Origin: Bursaphelenchus xylophilus | Taxonomy: Eukaryota; Nematoda; Chromadorea; Rhabditida; Aphelenchoididae | Assembly (NCBI GenBank): GCA_904066235.2 | Contig: CAJFCV020000001.1 | Span: 12,147,291-12,211,290, forward strand | Length of the DNA stretch: 64,000 nucleotides | Direction of reading: 5' to 3' | Shown: piece after piece, positions 22,389 to 34,388 of the stretch | Layout of the letters: each line of letters begins with the position of its first letter | Numbering within the stretch: position 1 is the stretch's first letter | Made by a program: the position numbers and the translations under genes | The notes under the pieces: model-generated | What the model saw: the letters and a program-made list of their open reading frames with translations, nothing else | Told to the model about the DNA's origin: nothing | Databases searched by the model: none

Positions 22389-25300
22389 CCGGTTTTGAAA
22401 AAAGGTGAATTAGTGATGACGGAGTGAATTGACAAGACGTACACCATTCGAAAGCTAATCGCCTGAGATTTTAGCATGGCAAGTTTCAGCATTTTTGGAA
22501 TCAAACTACGCCCACACTGGGCGAAACACTCTGATATTATACTAGACACCGGTTTTGAAAAAAGGTGAATTAGTGATGACGGAGTGAATTGACAAGACAT
22601 ACACCATTCGAAAGCTAATCGCCTGAGATTTTAGCATGGCAAGTTTCAGCATTTTTGGAATCAAACTACGCCCACACTGGGCGAAACACTCTGATATTAT
22701 ACTAGACACCGGTTTTGAAAAAAGGTGAATTAGTGATGACGGAGTGAATTGACAAGACATACACCATTCGAAAGCTAATCGCCTGAGATTTTAGCATGGC
22801 AAGTTTCAGCATTTTTGGAATCAAACTACGCCCACACTGGGCGAAACACTCTGATATTATACTAGACACCGGTTTTGAAAAAAGGTGAATTAGTGATGAC
22901 GGAGTGAATTGACAAGACATACACCATTCGAAAGCTAATCGCCTGAGATTTTAGCATGGCAAGTTTCAGCATTTTTGGAATCAAACTACGCCCACACTGG
23001 GCGAAACACTCTGATATTATACTAGACACCGGTTTTGAAAAAAGGTGAATTAGTGATGACGGAGTGAATTGACAAGACGTACACCATTCGAAAGCTAATC
23101 GCCTGAGATTTTAGCATGGCAAGTTTCAGCATTTTTGGAATCAAACTACGCCCACACTGGGCGAAACACTCTGATATTATACTAGACACCGGTTTTGAAA
23201 AAAGGTGAATTAGTGATGACGGAGTGAATTGACAAGACATACACCATTCGAAAGCTAATCGCCTGAGATTTTAGCATGGCAAGTTTCAGCATTTTTGGAA
23301 TCAAACTACGCCCACACTGGGCGAAACACTCTGATATTATACTAGACACCGGTTTTGAAAAAAGGTGAATTAGTGATGACGGAGTGAATTGACAAGACAT
23401 ACACCATTCGAAAGCTAATCGCCTGAGATTTTAGCATGGCAAGTTTCAGCATTTTTGGAATCAAACTACGCCCACACTGGGCGAAACACTCTGATATTAT
23501 ACTAGACACCGGTTTTGAAAAAAGGTGAATTAGTGATGACGGAGTGAATTGACAAGACATACACCATTCGAAAGCTAATCGCCTGAGATTTTAGCATGGC
23601 AAGTTTCAGCATTTTTGGAATCAAACTACGCCCACACTGGGCGAAACACTCTGATATTATACTAGACACCGGTTTTGAAAAAAGGTGAATTAGTGATGAC
23701 GGAGTGAATTGACAAGACATACACCATTCGAAAGCTAATCGCCTGAGATTTTAGCATGGCAAGTTTCAGCATTTTTGGAATCAAACTACGCCCACACTGG
23801 GCGAAACACTCTGATATTATACTAGACACGGGTTTTGAAAAAAGGTGAATTAGTGATGACGGAGTGAATTGACAAGACATACACCATTCGAAAGGTGACC
23901 GCCTAAGATTTTAGCATGGCAAGTTTCAGCATTTTTGGAATCAAACTACGCCCACACTGGGCGAAACACTCTGATATTATACTAGACACCGGTTTTGAAA
24001 AAAGGTGAATTAGTGATGACGGAGTGAATTGACAAGACGTACACCATTCGAAAGCTAATCGCCTGAGATTTTAGCATGGCAAGTTTCAGCATTTTTGGAA
24101 TCAAACTACGCCCACACTGGGCGAAACACTCTGATATTATACTAGACACCGGTTTTGAAAAAAGGTGAATTAGTGATGACGGAGTGAATTGACAAGACAT
24201 ACACCATTCGAAAGCTAATCGCCTGAGATTTTAGCATGGCAAGTTTCAGCATTTTTGGAATCAAACTACGCCCACACTGGGCGAAACACTCTGATATTAT
24301 ACTAGACACCGGTTTTGAAAAAAGGTGAATTAGTGATGACGGAGTGAATTGACAAGACATACACCATTCGAAAGCTAATCGCCTGAGATTTTAGCATGGC
24401 AAGTTTCAGCATTTTTGGAATCAAACTACGCCCACACTGGGCGAAACACTCTGATATTATACTAGACACCGGTTTTGAAAAAAGGTGAATTAGTGATGAC
24501 GGAGTGAATTGACAAGACATACACCATTCGAAAGCTAATCGCCTGAGATTTTAGCATGGCAAGTTTCAGCATTTTTGGAATCAAACTACGCCCACACTGG
24601 GCGAAACACTCTGATATTATACTAGACACCGGTTTTGAAAAAAGGTGAATTAGTGATGACGGAGTGAATTGACAAGACGTACACCATTCGAAAGCTAATC
24701 GCCTGAGATTTTAGCATGGCAAGTTTCAGCATTTTTGGAATCAAACTACGCCCACACTGGGCGAAACACTCTGATATTATACTAGACACCGGTTTTGAAA
24801 AAAGGTGAATTAGTGATGACGGAGTGAATTGACAAGACGTACACCATTCGAAAGCTAATCGCCTGAGATTTTAGCATGGCAAGTTTCAGCATTTTTGGAA
24901 TCAAACTACGCCCACACTGGGCGAAACACTCTGATATTATACTAGACACCGGTTTTGAAAAAAGGTGAATTAGTGATGACGGAGTGAATTGACAAGACGT
25001 ACACCATTCGAAAGCTAATCGCCTGAGATTTTAGCATGGCAAGTTTCAGCATTTTTGGAATCAAACTACGCCCACACTGGGCGAAACACTCTGATATTAT
25101 ACTAGACACCGGTTTTGAAAAAAGGTGAATTAGTGATGACGGAGTGAATTGACAAGACATACACCATTCGAAAGCTAATCGCCTGAGATTTTAGCATGGC
25201 AAGTTTCAGCATTTTTGGAATCAAACTACGCCCACACTGGGCGAAACACTCTGATATTATACTAGACACCGGTTTTGAAAAAAGGTGAATTAGTGATGAC

Positions 25301-27988
25301 GGAGTGAATTGACAAGACGTACACCATTCGAAAGCTAATCGCCTGAGATTTTAGCATGGCAAGTTTCAGCATTTTTGGAATCAAACTACGCCCACACTGG
25401 GCGAAACACTCTGATATTATACTAGACACGGGTTTTGAAAAAAGGTGAATTAGTGATGACGGAGTGAATTGACAAGACATACACCATTCGAAAGCTGACC
25501 GCCTGAGATTTTAGCATGGCAAGTTTCAGCATTTTTGGAATCAAACTACGCCCACACTGGGCGAAACACTCTGATATTATACTAGACACCGGTTTTGAAA
25601 AAAGGTGAATTAGTGATGACGGAGTGAATTGACAAGACGTACACCATTCGAAAGCTAATCGCCTGAGATTTTAGCATGGCAAGTTTCAGCATTTTTGGAA
25701 TCAAACTACGCCCACACTGGGCGAAACACTCTGATATTATACTAGACACCGGTTTTGAAAAAAGGTGAATTAGTGATGACGGAGTGAATTGACAAGACAT
25801 ACACCATTCGAAAGCTAATCGCCTGAGATTTTAGCATGGCAAGTTTCAGCATTTTTGGAATCAAACTACGCCCACACTGGGCGAAACACTCTGATATTAT
25901 ACTAGACACCGGTTTTGAAAAAAGGTGAATTAGTGATGACGGAGTGAATTGACAAGACATACACCATTCGAAAGCTAATCGCCTGAGATTTTAGCATGGC
26001 AAGTTTCAGCATTTTTGGAATCAAACTACGCCCACACTGGGCGAAACACTCTGATATTATACTAGACACGGGTTTTGAAAAAAGGTGAATTAGTGATGAC
26101 GGAGTGAATTGACAAGACATACACCATTCGAAAGCTAATCGCCTGAGATTTTAGCATGGCAAGTTTCAGCATTTTTGGAATCAAACTACGCCCACACTGG
26201 GCGAAACACTCTGATATTATACTAGACACCGGTTTTGAAAAAAGGTGAATTAGTGATGACGGAGTGAATTGACAAGACATACACCATTCGAAAGCTAATC
26301 GCCTGAGATTTTAGCATGGCAAGTTTCAGCATTTTTGGAATCAAACTACGCCCACACTGGGCGAAACACTCTGATATTATACTAGACACCGGTTTTGAAA
26401 AAAGGTGAATTAGTGATGACGGAGTGAATTGACAAGACATACACCATTCGAAAGCTAATCGCCTGAGATTTTAGCATGGCAAGTTTCAGCATTTTTGGAA
26501 TCAAACTACGCCCACACTGGGCGAAACACTCTGATATTATACTAGACACCGGTTTTGAAAAAAGGTGAATTAGTGATGACGGAGTGAATTGACAAGACAT
26601 ACACCATTCGAAAGCTAACCTCCTGAGATTTTAGCATGGCAAGTTTCAGCATTTTTGGAATCAAACTACGCCCACACTGGGCGAAACACTCTGATATTAT
26701 ACTAGACACCGGTTTTGAAAAAAGGTGAATTAGTGATGACGGAGTGAATTGACAAGACATACACCATTCGAAAGGTAACCGCCTAAGATTTTAGCATGGC
26801 AAGTTTCAGCATTTTTGGAATCAAACTACGCCCACACTGGGCGAAACACTCTGATATTATACTAGACACCGGTTTTGAAAAAAGGTGAATTAGTGATGAC
26901 GGAGTGAATTGACAAGACATACACCATTCGAAAGCTAACCTCCTAAGATTTTAGCATGGCAAGTTTCAGCATTTTTGGAATCAAACTACGCCCACACTGG
27001 GCGAAACACTCTGATATTATACTAGACACCGGTTTTGAAAAAAGGTGAATTAGTGATGACGGAGTGAATTGACAAGACGTACACCATTCGAAAGCTAATC
27101 GCCTGAGATTTTAGCATGGCAAGTTTCAGCATTTTTGGAATCAAACTACGCCCACACTGGGCGAAACACTCTGATATTATACTAGACACCGGTTTTGAAA
27201 AAAGGTGAATTAGTGATGACGGAGTGAATTGACAAGACGTACACCATTCGAAAGCTAATCGCCTGAGATTTTAGCATGGCAAGTTTCAGCATTTTTGGAA
27301 TCAAACTACGCCCACACTGGGCGAAACACTCTGATATTATACTAGACACCGGTTTTGAAAAAAGGTGAATTAGTGATGACGGAGTGAATTGACAAGACAT
27401 ACACCATTCGAAAGGTAACCTCCTAAGATTTTAGCATGGCAAGTTTCAGCATTTTTGGAATCAAACTACGCCCACACTGGGCGAAACACTCTGATATTAT
27501 ACTAGACACCGGTTTTGAAAAAAGGTGAATTAGTGATGACGGAGTGAATTGACAAGACGTACACCATTCGACAGCTAATCGCCTGAGATTTTAGCATGGC
27601 AAGTTTCAGCATTTTTGGAATCAAACTACGCCCACACTGGGCGAAACACTCTGATATTATACTAGACACCGGTTTTGAAAAAAGGTGAATTAGTGATGAC
27701 GGAGTGAATTGACAAGACATACACCATTCGAAAGCTAATCGCCTGAGATTTTAGCATGGCAAGTTTCAGCATTTTTGGAATCAAACTACGCCCACACTGG
27801 GCGAAACACTCTGATATTATACTAGACACCGGTTTTGAAAAAAGGTGAATTAGTGATGACGGAGTGAATTGACAAGACGTACACCATTCGAAAGCTAATC
27901 GCCTGAGATTTTAGCATGGCAAGTTTCAGCATTTTTGGAATCAAACTACGCCCACACTGGGCGAAACACTCTGATATTATACTAGACA

Positions 27989-28948
27989 CCGGTTTTGAAA
28001 AAAGGTGAATTAGTGATGACGGAGTGAATTGACAAGACATACACCATTCGAAAGCTAATCGCCTGAGATTTTAGCATGGCAAGTTTCAGCATTTTTGGAA
28101 TCAAACTACGCCCACACTGGGCGAAACACTCTGATATTATACTAGACACCGGTTTTGAAAAAAGGTGAATTAGTGATGACGGAGTGAATTGACAAGACAT
28201 ACACCATTCGAAAGCTAATCGCCTGAGATTTTAGCATGGCAAGTTTCAGCATTTTTGGAATCAAACTACGCCCACACTGGGCGAAACACTCTGATATTAT
28301 ACTAGACACCGGTTTTGAAAAAAGGTGAATTAGTGATGACGGAGTGAATTGACAAGACATACACCATTCGAAAGCTAATCGCCTGAGATTTTAGCATGGC
28401 AAGTTTCAGCATTTTTGGAATCAAACTACGCCCACACTGGGCGAAACACTCTGATATTATACTAGACACCGGTTTTGAAAAAAGGTGAATTAGTGATGAC
28501 GGAGTGAATTGACAAGACATACACCATTCGAAAGCTAATCGCCTGAGATTTTAGCATGGCAAGTTTCAGCATTTTTGGAATCAAACTACGCCCACACTGG
28601 GCGAAACACTCTGATATTATACTAGACACCGGTTTTGAAAAAAGGTGAATTAGTGATGACGGAGTGAATTGACAAGACATACACCATTCGAAAGCTAATC
28701 GCCTGAGATTTTAGCATGGCAAGTTTCAGCATTTTTGGAATCAAACTACGCCCACACTGGGCGAAACACTCTGATATTATACTAGACACCGGTTTTGAAA
28801 AAAGGTGAATTAGTGATGACGGAGTGAATTGACAAGACATACACCATTCGAAAGCTAATCGCCTGAGATTTTAGCATGGCAAGTTTCAGCATTTTTGGAA
28901 TCAAACTACGCCCACACTGGGCGAAACACTCTGATATTATACTAGACA
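27989..28948. repeat. Run of six A-C1 monomers that look identical (m176-181)
   Basis: Six consecutive A-C1 units show no difference that I could see. Similar runs are m129-132 (20469-21108), m355-360 (56630-57589) and m370-374 (59030-59829). They suggest very recent local amplification or conversion, or possible assembly expansion. Confidence 0.7.
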
Positions 28949-30068
28949 CGGGTTTTGAAAAAAGGTGAATTAGTGATGACGGAGTGAATTGACAAGACAT
29001 ACACCATTCGAAAGCTAATCGCCTGAGATTTTAGCATGGCAAGTTTCAGCATTTTTGGAATCAAACTACGCCCACACTGGGCGAAACACTCTGATATTAT
29101 ACTAGACACCGGTTTTGAAAAAAGGTGAATTAGTGATGACGGAGTGAATTGACAAGACGTACACCATTCGAAAGCTAATCGCCTGAGATTTTAGCATGGC
29201 AAGTTTCAGCATTTTTGGAATCAAACTACGCCCACACTGGGCGAAACACTCTGATATTATACTAGACACCGGTTTTGAAAAAAGGTGAATTAGTGATGAC
29301 GGAGTGAATTGACAAGACATACACCATTCGAAAGCTAATCGCCTGAGATTTTAGCATGGCAAGTTTCAGCATTTTTGGAATCAAACTACGCCCACACTGG
29401 GCGAAACACTCTGATATTATACTAGACACCGGTTTTGAAAAAAGGTGAATTAGTGATGACGGAGTGAATTGACAAGACATACACCATTCGAAAGCTAATC
29501 GCCTGAGATTTTAGCATGGCAAGTTTCAGCATTTTTGGAATCAAACTACGCCCACACTGGGCGAAACACTCTGATATTATACTAGACACGGGTTTTGAAA
29601 AAAGGTGAATTAGTGATGACGGAGTGAATTGACAAGACATACACCATTCGAAAGGTAACCGCCTAAGATTTTAGCATGGCAAGTTTCAGCATTTTTGGAA
29701 TCAAACTACGCCCACACTGGGCGAAACACTCTGATATTATACTAGACACCGGTTTTGAAAAAAGGTGAATTAGTGATGACGGAGTGAATTGACAAGACAT
29801 ACACCATTCGAAAGGTGACCTCCTAAGATTTTAGCATGGCAAGTTTCAGCATTTTTGGAATCAAACTACGCCCACACTGGGCGAAACACTCTGATATTAT
29901 ACTAGACACCGGTTTTGAAAAAAGGTGAATTAGTGATGACGGAGTGAATTGACAAGACATACACCATTCGAAAGCTAATCGCCTGAGATTTTAGCATGGC
30001 AAGTTTCAGCATTTTTGGAATCAAACTACGCCCACACTGGGCGAAACACTCTGATATTATACTAGACA

Positions 30069-30229
30069 CCGGTTTTGAAAAAAGGTGAATTAGTGATGAC
30101 GGAGTGAATTGACAAGACGTACACCATTCGAAAGGCTGACCGCCTGAGATTTTAGCATGGCAAGTTTCAGCATTTTTGGAATCAAACTACGCCCACACTG
30201 GGCGAAACACTCTGATATTATACTAGACA
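30069..30229. repeat. 161-bp monomer m189 (extra C in the core)
   Basis: The core reads GGCTGACCGCCTGAGA, with one added C at 30136. It looks like a junction of the GG start of C3 with the GCTGACC seen in mosaic cores. It is followed by G-C3, as are the other two monomers with this insertion (m207, m218). Confidence 0.9.
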
Positions 30230-31029
30230 CCGGTTTTGAAAAAAGGTGAATTAGTGATGACGGAGTGAATTGACAAGACGTACACCATTCGAAAGGTGAC
30301 CGCCTAAGATTTTAGCATGGCAAGTTTCAGCATTTTTGGAATCAAACTACGCCCACACTGGGCGAAACACTCTGATATTATACTAGACACCGGTTTTGAA
30401 AAAAGGTGAATTAGTGATGACGGAGTGAATTGACAAGACATACACCATTCGAAAGGTGACCTCCTAAGATTTTAGCATGGCAAGTTTCAGCATTTTTGGA
30501 ATCAAACTACGCCCACACTGGGCGAAACACTCTGATATTATACTAGACACCGGTTTTGAAAAAAGGTGAATTAGTGATGACGGAGTGAATTGACAAGACA
30601 TACACCATTCGAAAGCTAATCGCCTGAGATTTTAGCATGGCAAGTTTCAGCATTTTTGGAATCAAACTACGCCCACACTGGGCGAAACACTCTGATATTA
30701 TACTAGACACCGGTTTTGAAAAAAGGTGAATTAGTGATGACGGAGTGAATTGACAAGACATACACCATTCGAAAGGTAACCGCCTAAGATTTTAGCATGG
30801 CAAGTTTCAGCATTTTTGGAATCAAACTACGCCCACACTGGGCGAAACACTCTGATATTATACTAGACACCGGTTTTGAAAAAAGGTGAATTAGTGATGA
30901 CGGAGTGAATTGACAAGACATACACCATTCGAAAGCTAATCGCCTGAGATTTTAGCATGGCAAGTTTCAGCATTTTTGGAATCAAACTACGCCCACACTG
31001 GGCGAAACACTCTGATATTATACTAGACA

Positions 31030-32147
31030 CCGGTTTTGAAAAAAGGTGAATTATGATGACGGAGTGAATTGACAAGACATACACCATTCGAAAGCTAATC
31101 GCCTGAGATTTTAGCATGGCAAGTTTCAGCATTTTTGGAATCAAACTACGCCCACACTGGGCGAAACACTCTGATATTATACTAGACACCGGTTTTGAAA
31201 AAAGGTGAATTATGATGACGGAGTGAATTGACAAGACATACACCATTCGAAAGCTAATCGCCTGAGATTTTAGCATGGCAAGTTTCAGCATTTTTGGAAT
31301 CAAACTACGCCCACACTGGGCGAAACACTCTGATATTATACTAGACACCGGTTTTGAAAAAAGGTGAATTAGTGATGACGGAGTGAATTGACAAGACGTA
31401 CACCATTCGAAAGCTAATCGCCTGAGATTTTAGCATGGCAAGTTTCAGCATTTTTGGAATCAAACTACGCCCACACTGGGCGAAACACTCTGATATTATA
31501 CTAGACACGGGTTTTGAAAAAAGGTGAATTAGTGATGACGGAGTGAATTGACAAGACATACACCATTCGAAAGGTGACCTCCTAAGATTTTAGCATGGCA
31601 AGTTTCAGCATTTTTGGAATCAAACTACGCCCACACTGGGCGAAACACTCTGATATTATACTAGACACCGGTTTTGAAAAAAGGTGAATTAGTGATGACG
31701 GAGTGAATTGACAAGACGTACACCATTCGAAAGCTAATCGCCTGAGATTTTAGCATGGCAAGTTTCAGCATTTTTGGAATCAAACTACGCCCACACTGGG
31801 CGAAACACTCTGATATTATACTAGACACCGGTTTTGAAAAAAGGTGAATTAGTGATGACGGAGTGAATTGACAAGACATACACCATTCGAAAGCTAATCG
31901 CCTGAGATTTTAGCATGGCAAGTTTCAGCATTTTTGGAATCAAACTACGCCCACACTGGGCGAAACACTCTGATATTATACTAGACACGGGTTTTGAAAA
32001 AAGGTGAATTAGTGATGACGGAGTGAATTGACAAGACATACACCATTCGAAAGCTAATCGCCTGAGATTTTAGCATGGCAAGTTTCAGCATTTTTGGAAT
32101 CAAACTACGCCCACACTGGGCGAAACACTCTGATATTATACTAGACA
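31030..32147. repeat. Block m195-201 with two consecutive 159-bp monomers (copy 2)
   Basis: m195 and m196 lack G25 exactly as m118-119 do, and the next five monomers have the same classes as m120-124, including 2G A-C6 and 2G A-C1. The offset to copy 1 is 12319 bp (77 monomers). The monomers on each side differ between copies, so the shared block is about 1118 bp. A 161-codon minus-strand frame again results, at 30863-31348. Confidence 0.92.
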
Positions 32148-32947
32148 CCGGTTTTGAAAAAAGGTGAATTAGTGATGACGGAGTGAATTGACAAGACATA
32201 CACCATTCGAAAGCTAATCGCCTGAGATTTTAGCATGGCAAGTTTCAGCATTTTTGGAATCAAACTACGCCCACACTGGGCGAAACACTCTGATATTATA
32301 CTAGACACCGGTTTTGAAAAAAGGTGAATTAGTGATGACGGAGTGAATTGACAAGACATACACCATTCGAAAGCTAATCGCCTGAGATTTTAGCATGGCA
32401 AGTTTCAGCATTTTTGGAATCAAACTACGCCCACACTGGGCGAAACACTCTGATATTATACTAGACACCGGTTTTGAAAAAAGGTGAATTAGTGATGACG
32501 GAGTGAATTGACAAGACGTACACCATTCGAAAGGTAACCGCCTAAGATTTTAGCATGGCAAGTTTCAGCATTTTTGGAATCAAACTACGCCCACACTGGG
32601 CGAAACACTCTGATATTATACTAGACACCGGTTTTGAAAAAAGGTGAATTAGTGATGACGGAGTGAATTGACAAGACATACACCATTCGAAAGGTGACCT
32701 CCTAAGATTTTAGCATGGCAAGTTTCAGCATTTTTGGAATCAAACTACGCCCACACTGGGCGAAACACTCTGATATTATACTAGACACCGGTTTTGAAAA
32801 AAGGTGAATTAGTGATGACGGAGTGAATTGACAAGACATACACCATTCGAAAGCTAATCGCCTGAGATTTTAGCATGGCAAGTTTCAGAATTTTTGGAAT
32901 CAAACTACGCCCACACTGGGCGAAACACTCTGATATTATACTAGACA

Positions 32948-33108
32948 CCGGTTTTGAAAAAAGGTGAATTAGTGATGACGGAGTGAATTGACAAGACGTA
33001 CACCATTCGAAAGGCTGACCGCCTAAGATTTTAGCATGGCAAGTTTCAGCATTTTTGGAATCAAACTACGCCCACACTGGGCGAAACACTCTGATATTAT
33101 ACTAGACA
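32948..33108. repeat. 161-bp monomer m207 (extra C in the core)
   Basis: The core reads GGCTGACCGCCTAAGA, with the added C at 33015. The order m206-209 (A-C1*, G with extra C, G-C3, A-C4) is repeated at m217-220, 1761 bp downstream. The later copy adds 1T at its first monomer. Confidence 0.9.
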
Positions 33109-34388
33109 CCGGTTTTGAAAAAAGGTGAATTAGTGATGACGGAGTGAATTGACAAGACGTACACCATTCGAAAGGTGACCGCCTAAGATTTTAGCATGGC
33201 AAGTTTCAGCATTTTTGGAATCAAACTACGCCCACACTGGGCGAAACACTCTGATATTATACTAGACACCGGTTTTGAAAAAAGGTGAATTAGTGATGAC
33301 GGAGTGAATTGACAAGACATACACCATTCGAAAGGTAACCTCCTAAGATTTTAGCATGGCAAGTTTCAGCATTTTTGGAATCAAACTACGCCCACACTGG
33401 GCGAAACACTCTGATATTATACTAGACACCGGTTTTGAAAAAAGGTGAATTAGTGATGACGGAGTGAATTGACAAGACATACACCATTCGAAAGCTAATC
33501 GCCTGAGATTTTAGCATGGCAAGTTTCAGCATTTTTGGAATCAAACTACGCCCACACTGGGCGAAACACTCTGATATTATACTAGACACCGGTTTTGAAA
33601 AAAGGTGAATTAGTGATGACGGAGTGAATTGACAAGACATACACCATTCGAAAGGTAACCTCCTAAGATTTTAGCATGGCAAGTTTCAGCATTTTTGGAA
33701 TCAAACTACGCCCACACTGGGCGAAACACTCTGATATTATACTAGACACCGGTTTTGAAAAAAGGTGAATTAGTGATGACGGAGTGAATTGACAAGACAT
33801 ACACCATTCGAAAGGTGACCTCCTAAGATTGTAGCATGGCAAGTTTCAGCATTTTTGGAATCAAACTACGCCCACACTGGGCGAAACACTCTGATATTAT
33901 ACTAGACATCGGTTTTGAAAAAAGGTGAATTAGTGATGACGGAGTGAATTGACAAGACATACACCATTCGAAAGCTAATCGCCTGAGATTTTAGCATGGC
34001 AAGTTTCAGCATTTTTGGAATCAAACTACGCCCACACTGGGCGAAACACTCTGATATTATACTAGACACCGGTTTTGAAAAAAGGTGAATTAGTGATGAC
34101 GGAGTGAATTGACAAGACGTACACCATTCGAAAGGTGACCGCCTAAGATTTTAGCATGGCAAGTTTCAGCATTTTTGGAATCAAACTACGCCCACACTGG
34201 GCGAAACACTCTGATATTATACTAGACACCGGTTTTGAAAAAAGGTGAATTAGTGATGACGGAGTGAATTGACAAGACGTACACCATTCGAAAGGTGACC
34301 GCCTAAGATTTTAGCATGGCAAGTTTCAGCATTTTTGGAATCAAACTACGCCCACACTGGGCGAAACACTCTGATATTATACTAGACA

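Larger units (their letters stand above)
14391..32787. repeat. Domain 3: C1-dominated monomers m91-205
   Basis: About 86 of 115 monomers have the C1 core, with A51 and G51 interspersed. None has A56 or 102A. The 2G variant at the monomer start is confined here (m121, 124, 126, 150, 160, 164, 182, 186, 198, 201), and so is the 64C change in TTCGAA (m117, 137, 173). C6 is scattered (m115, 121, 128, 133, 187, 191, 198, 205). Mosaic cores occur at m105, 112, 113, 160, 167 and 169. Confidence 0.92.
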
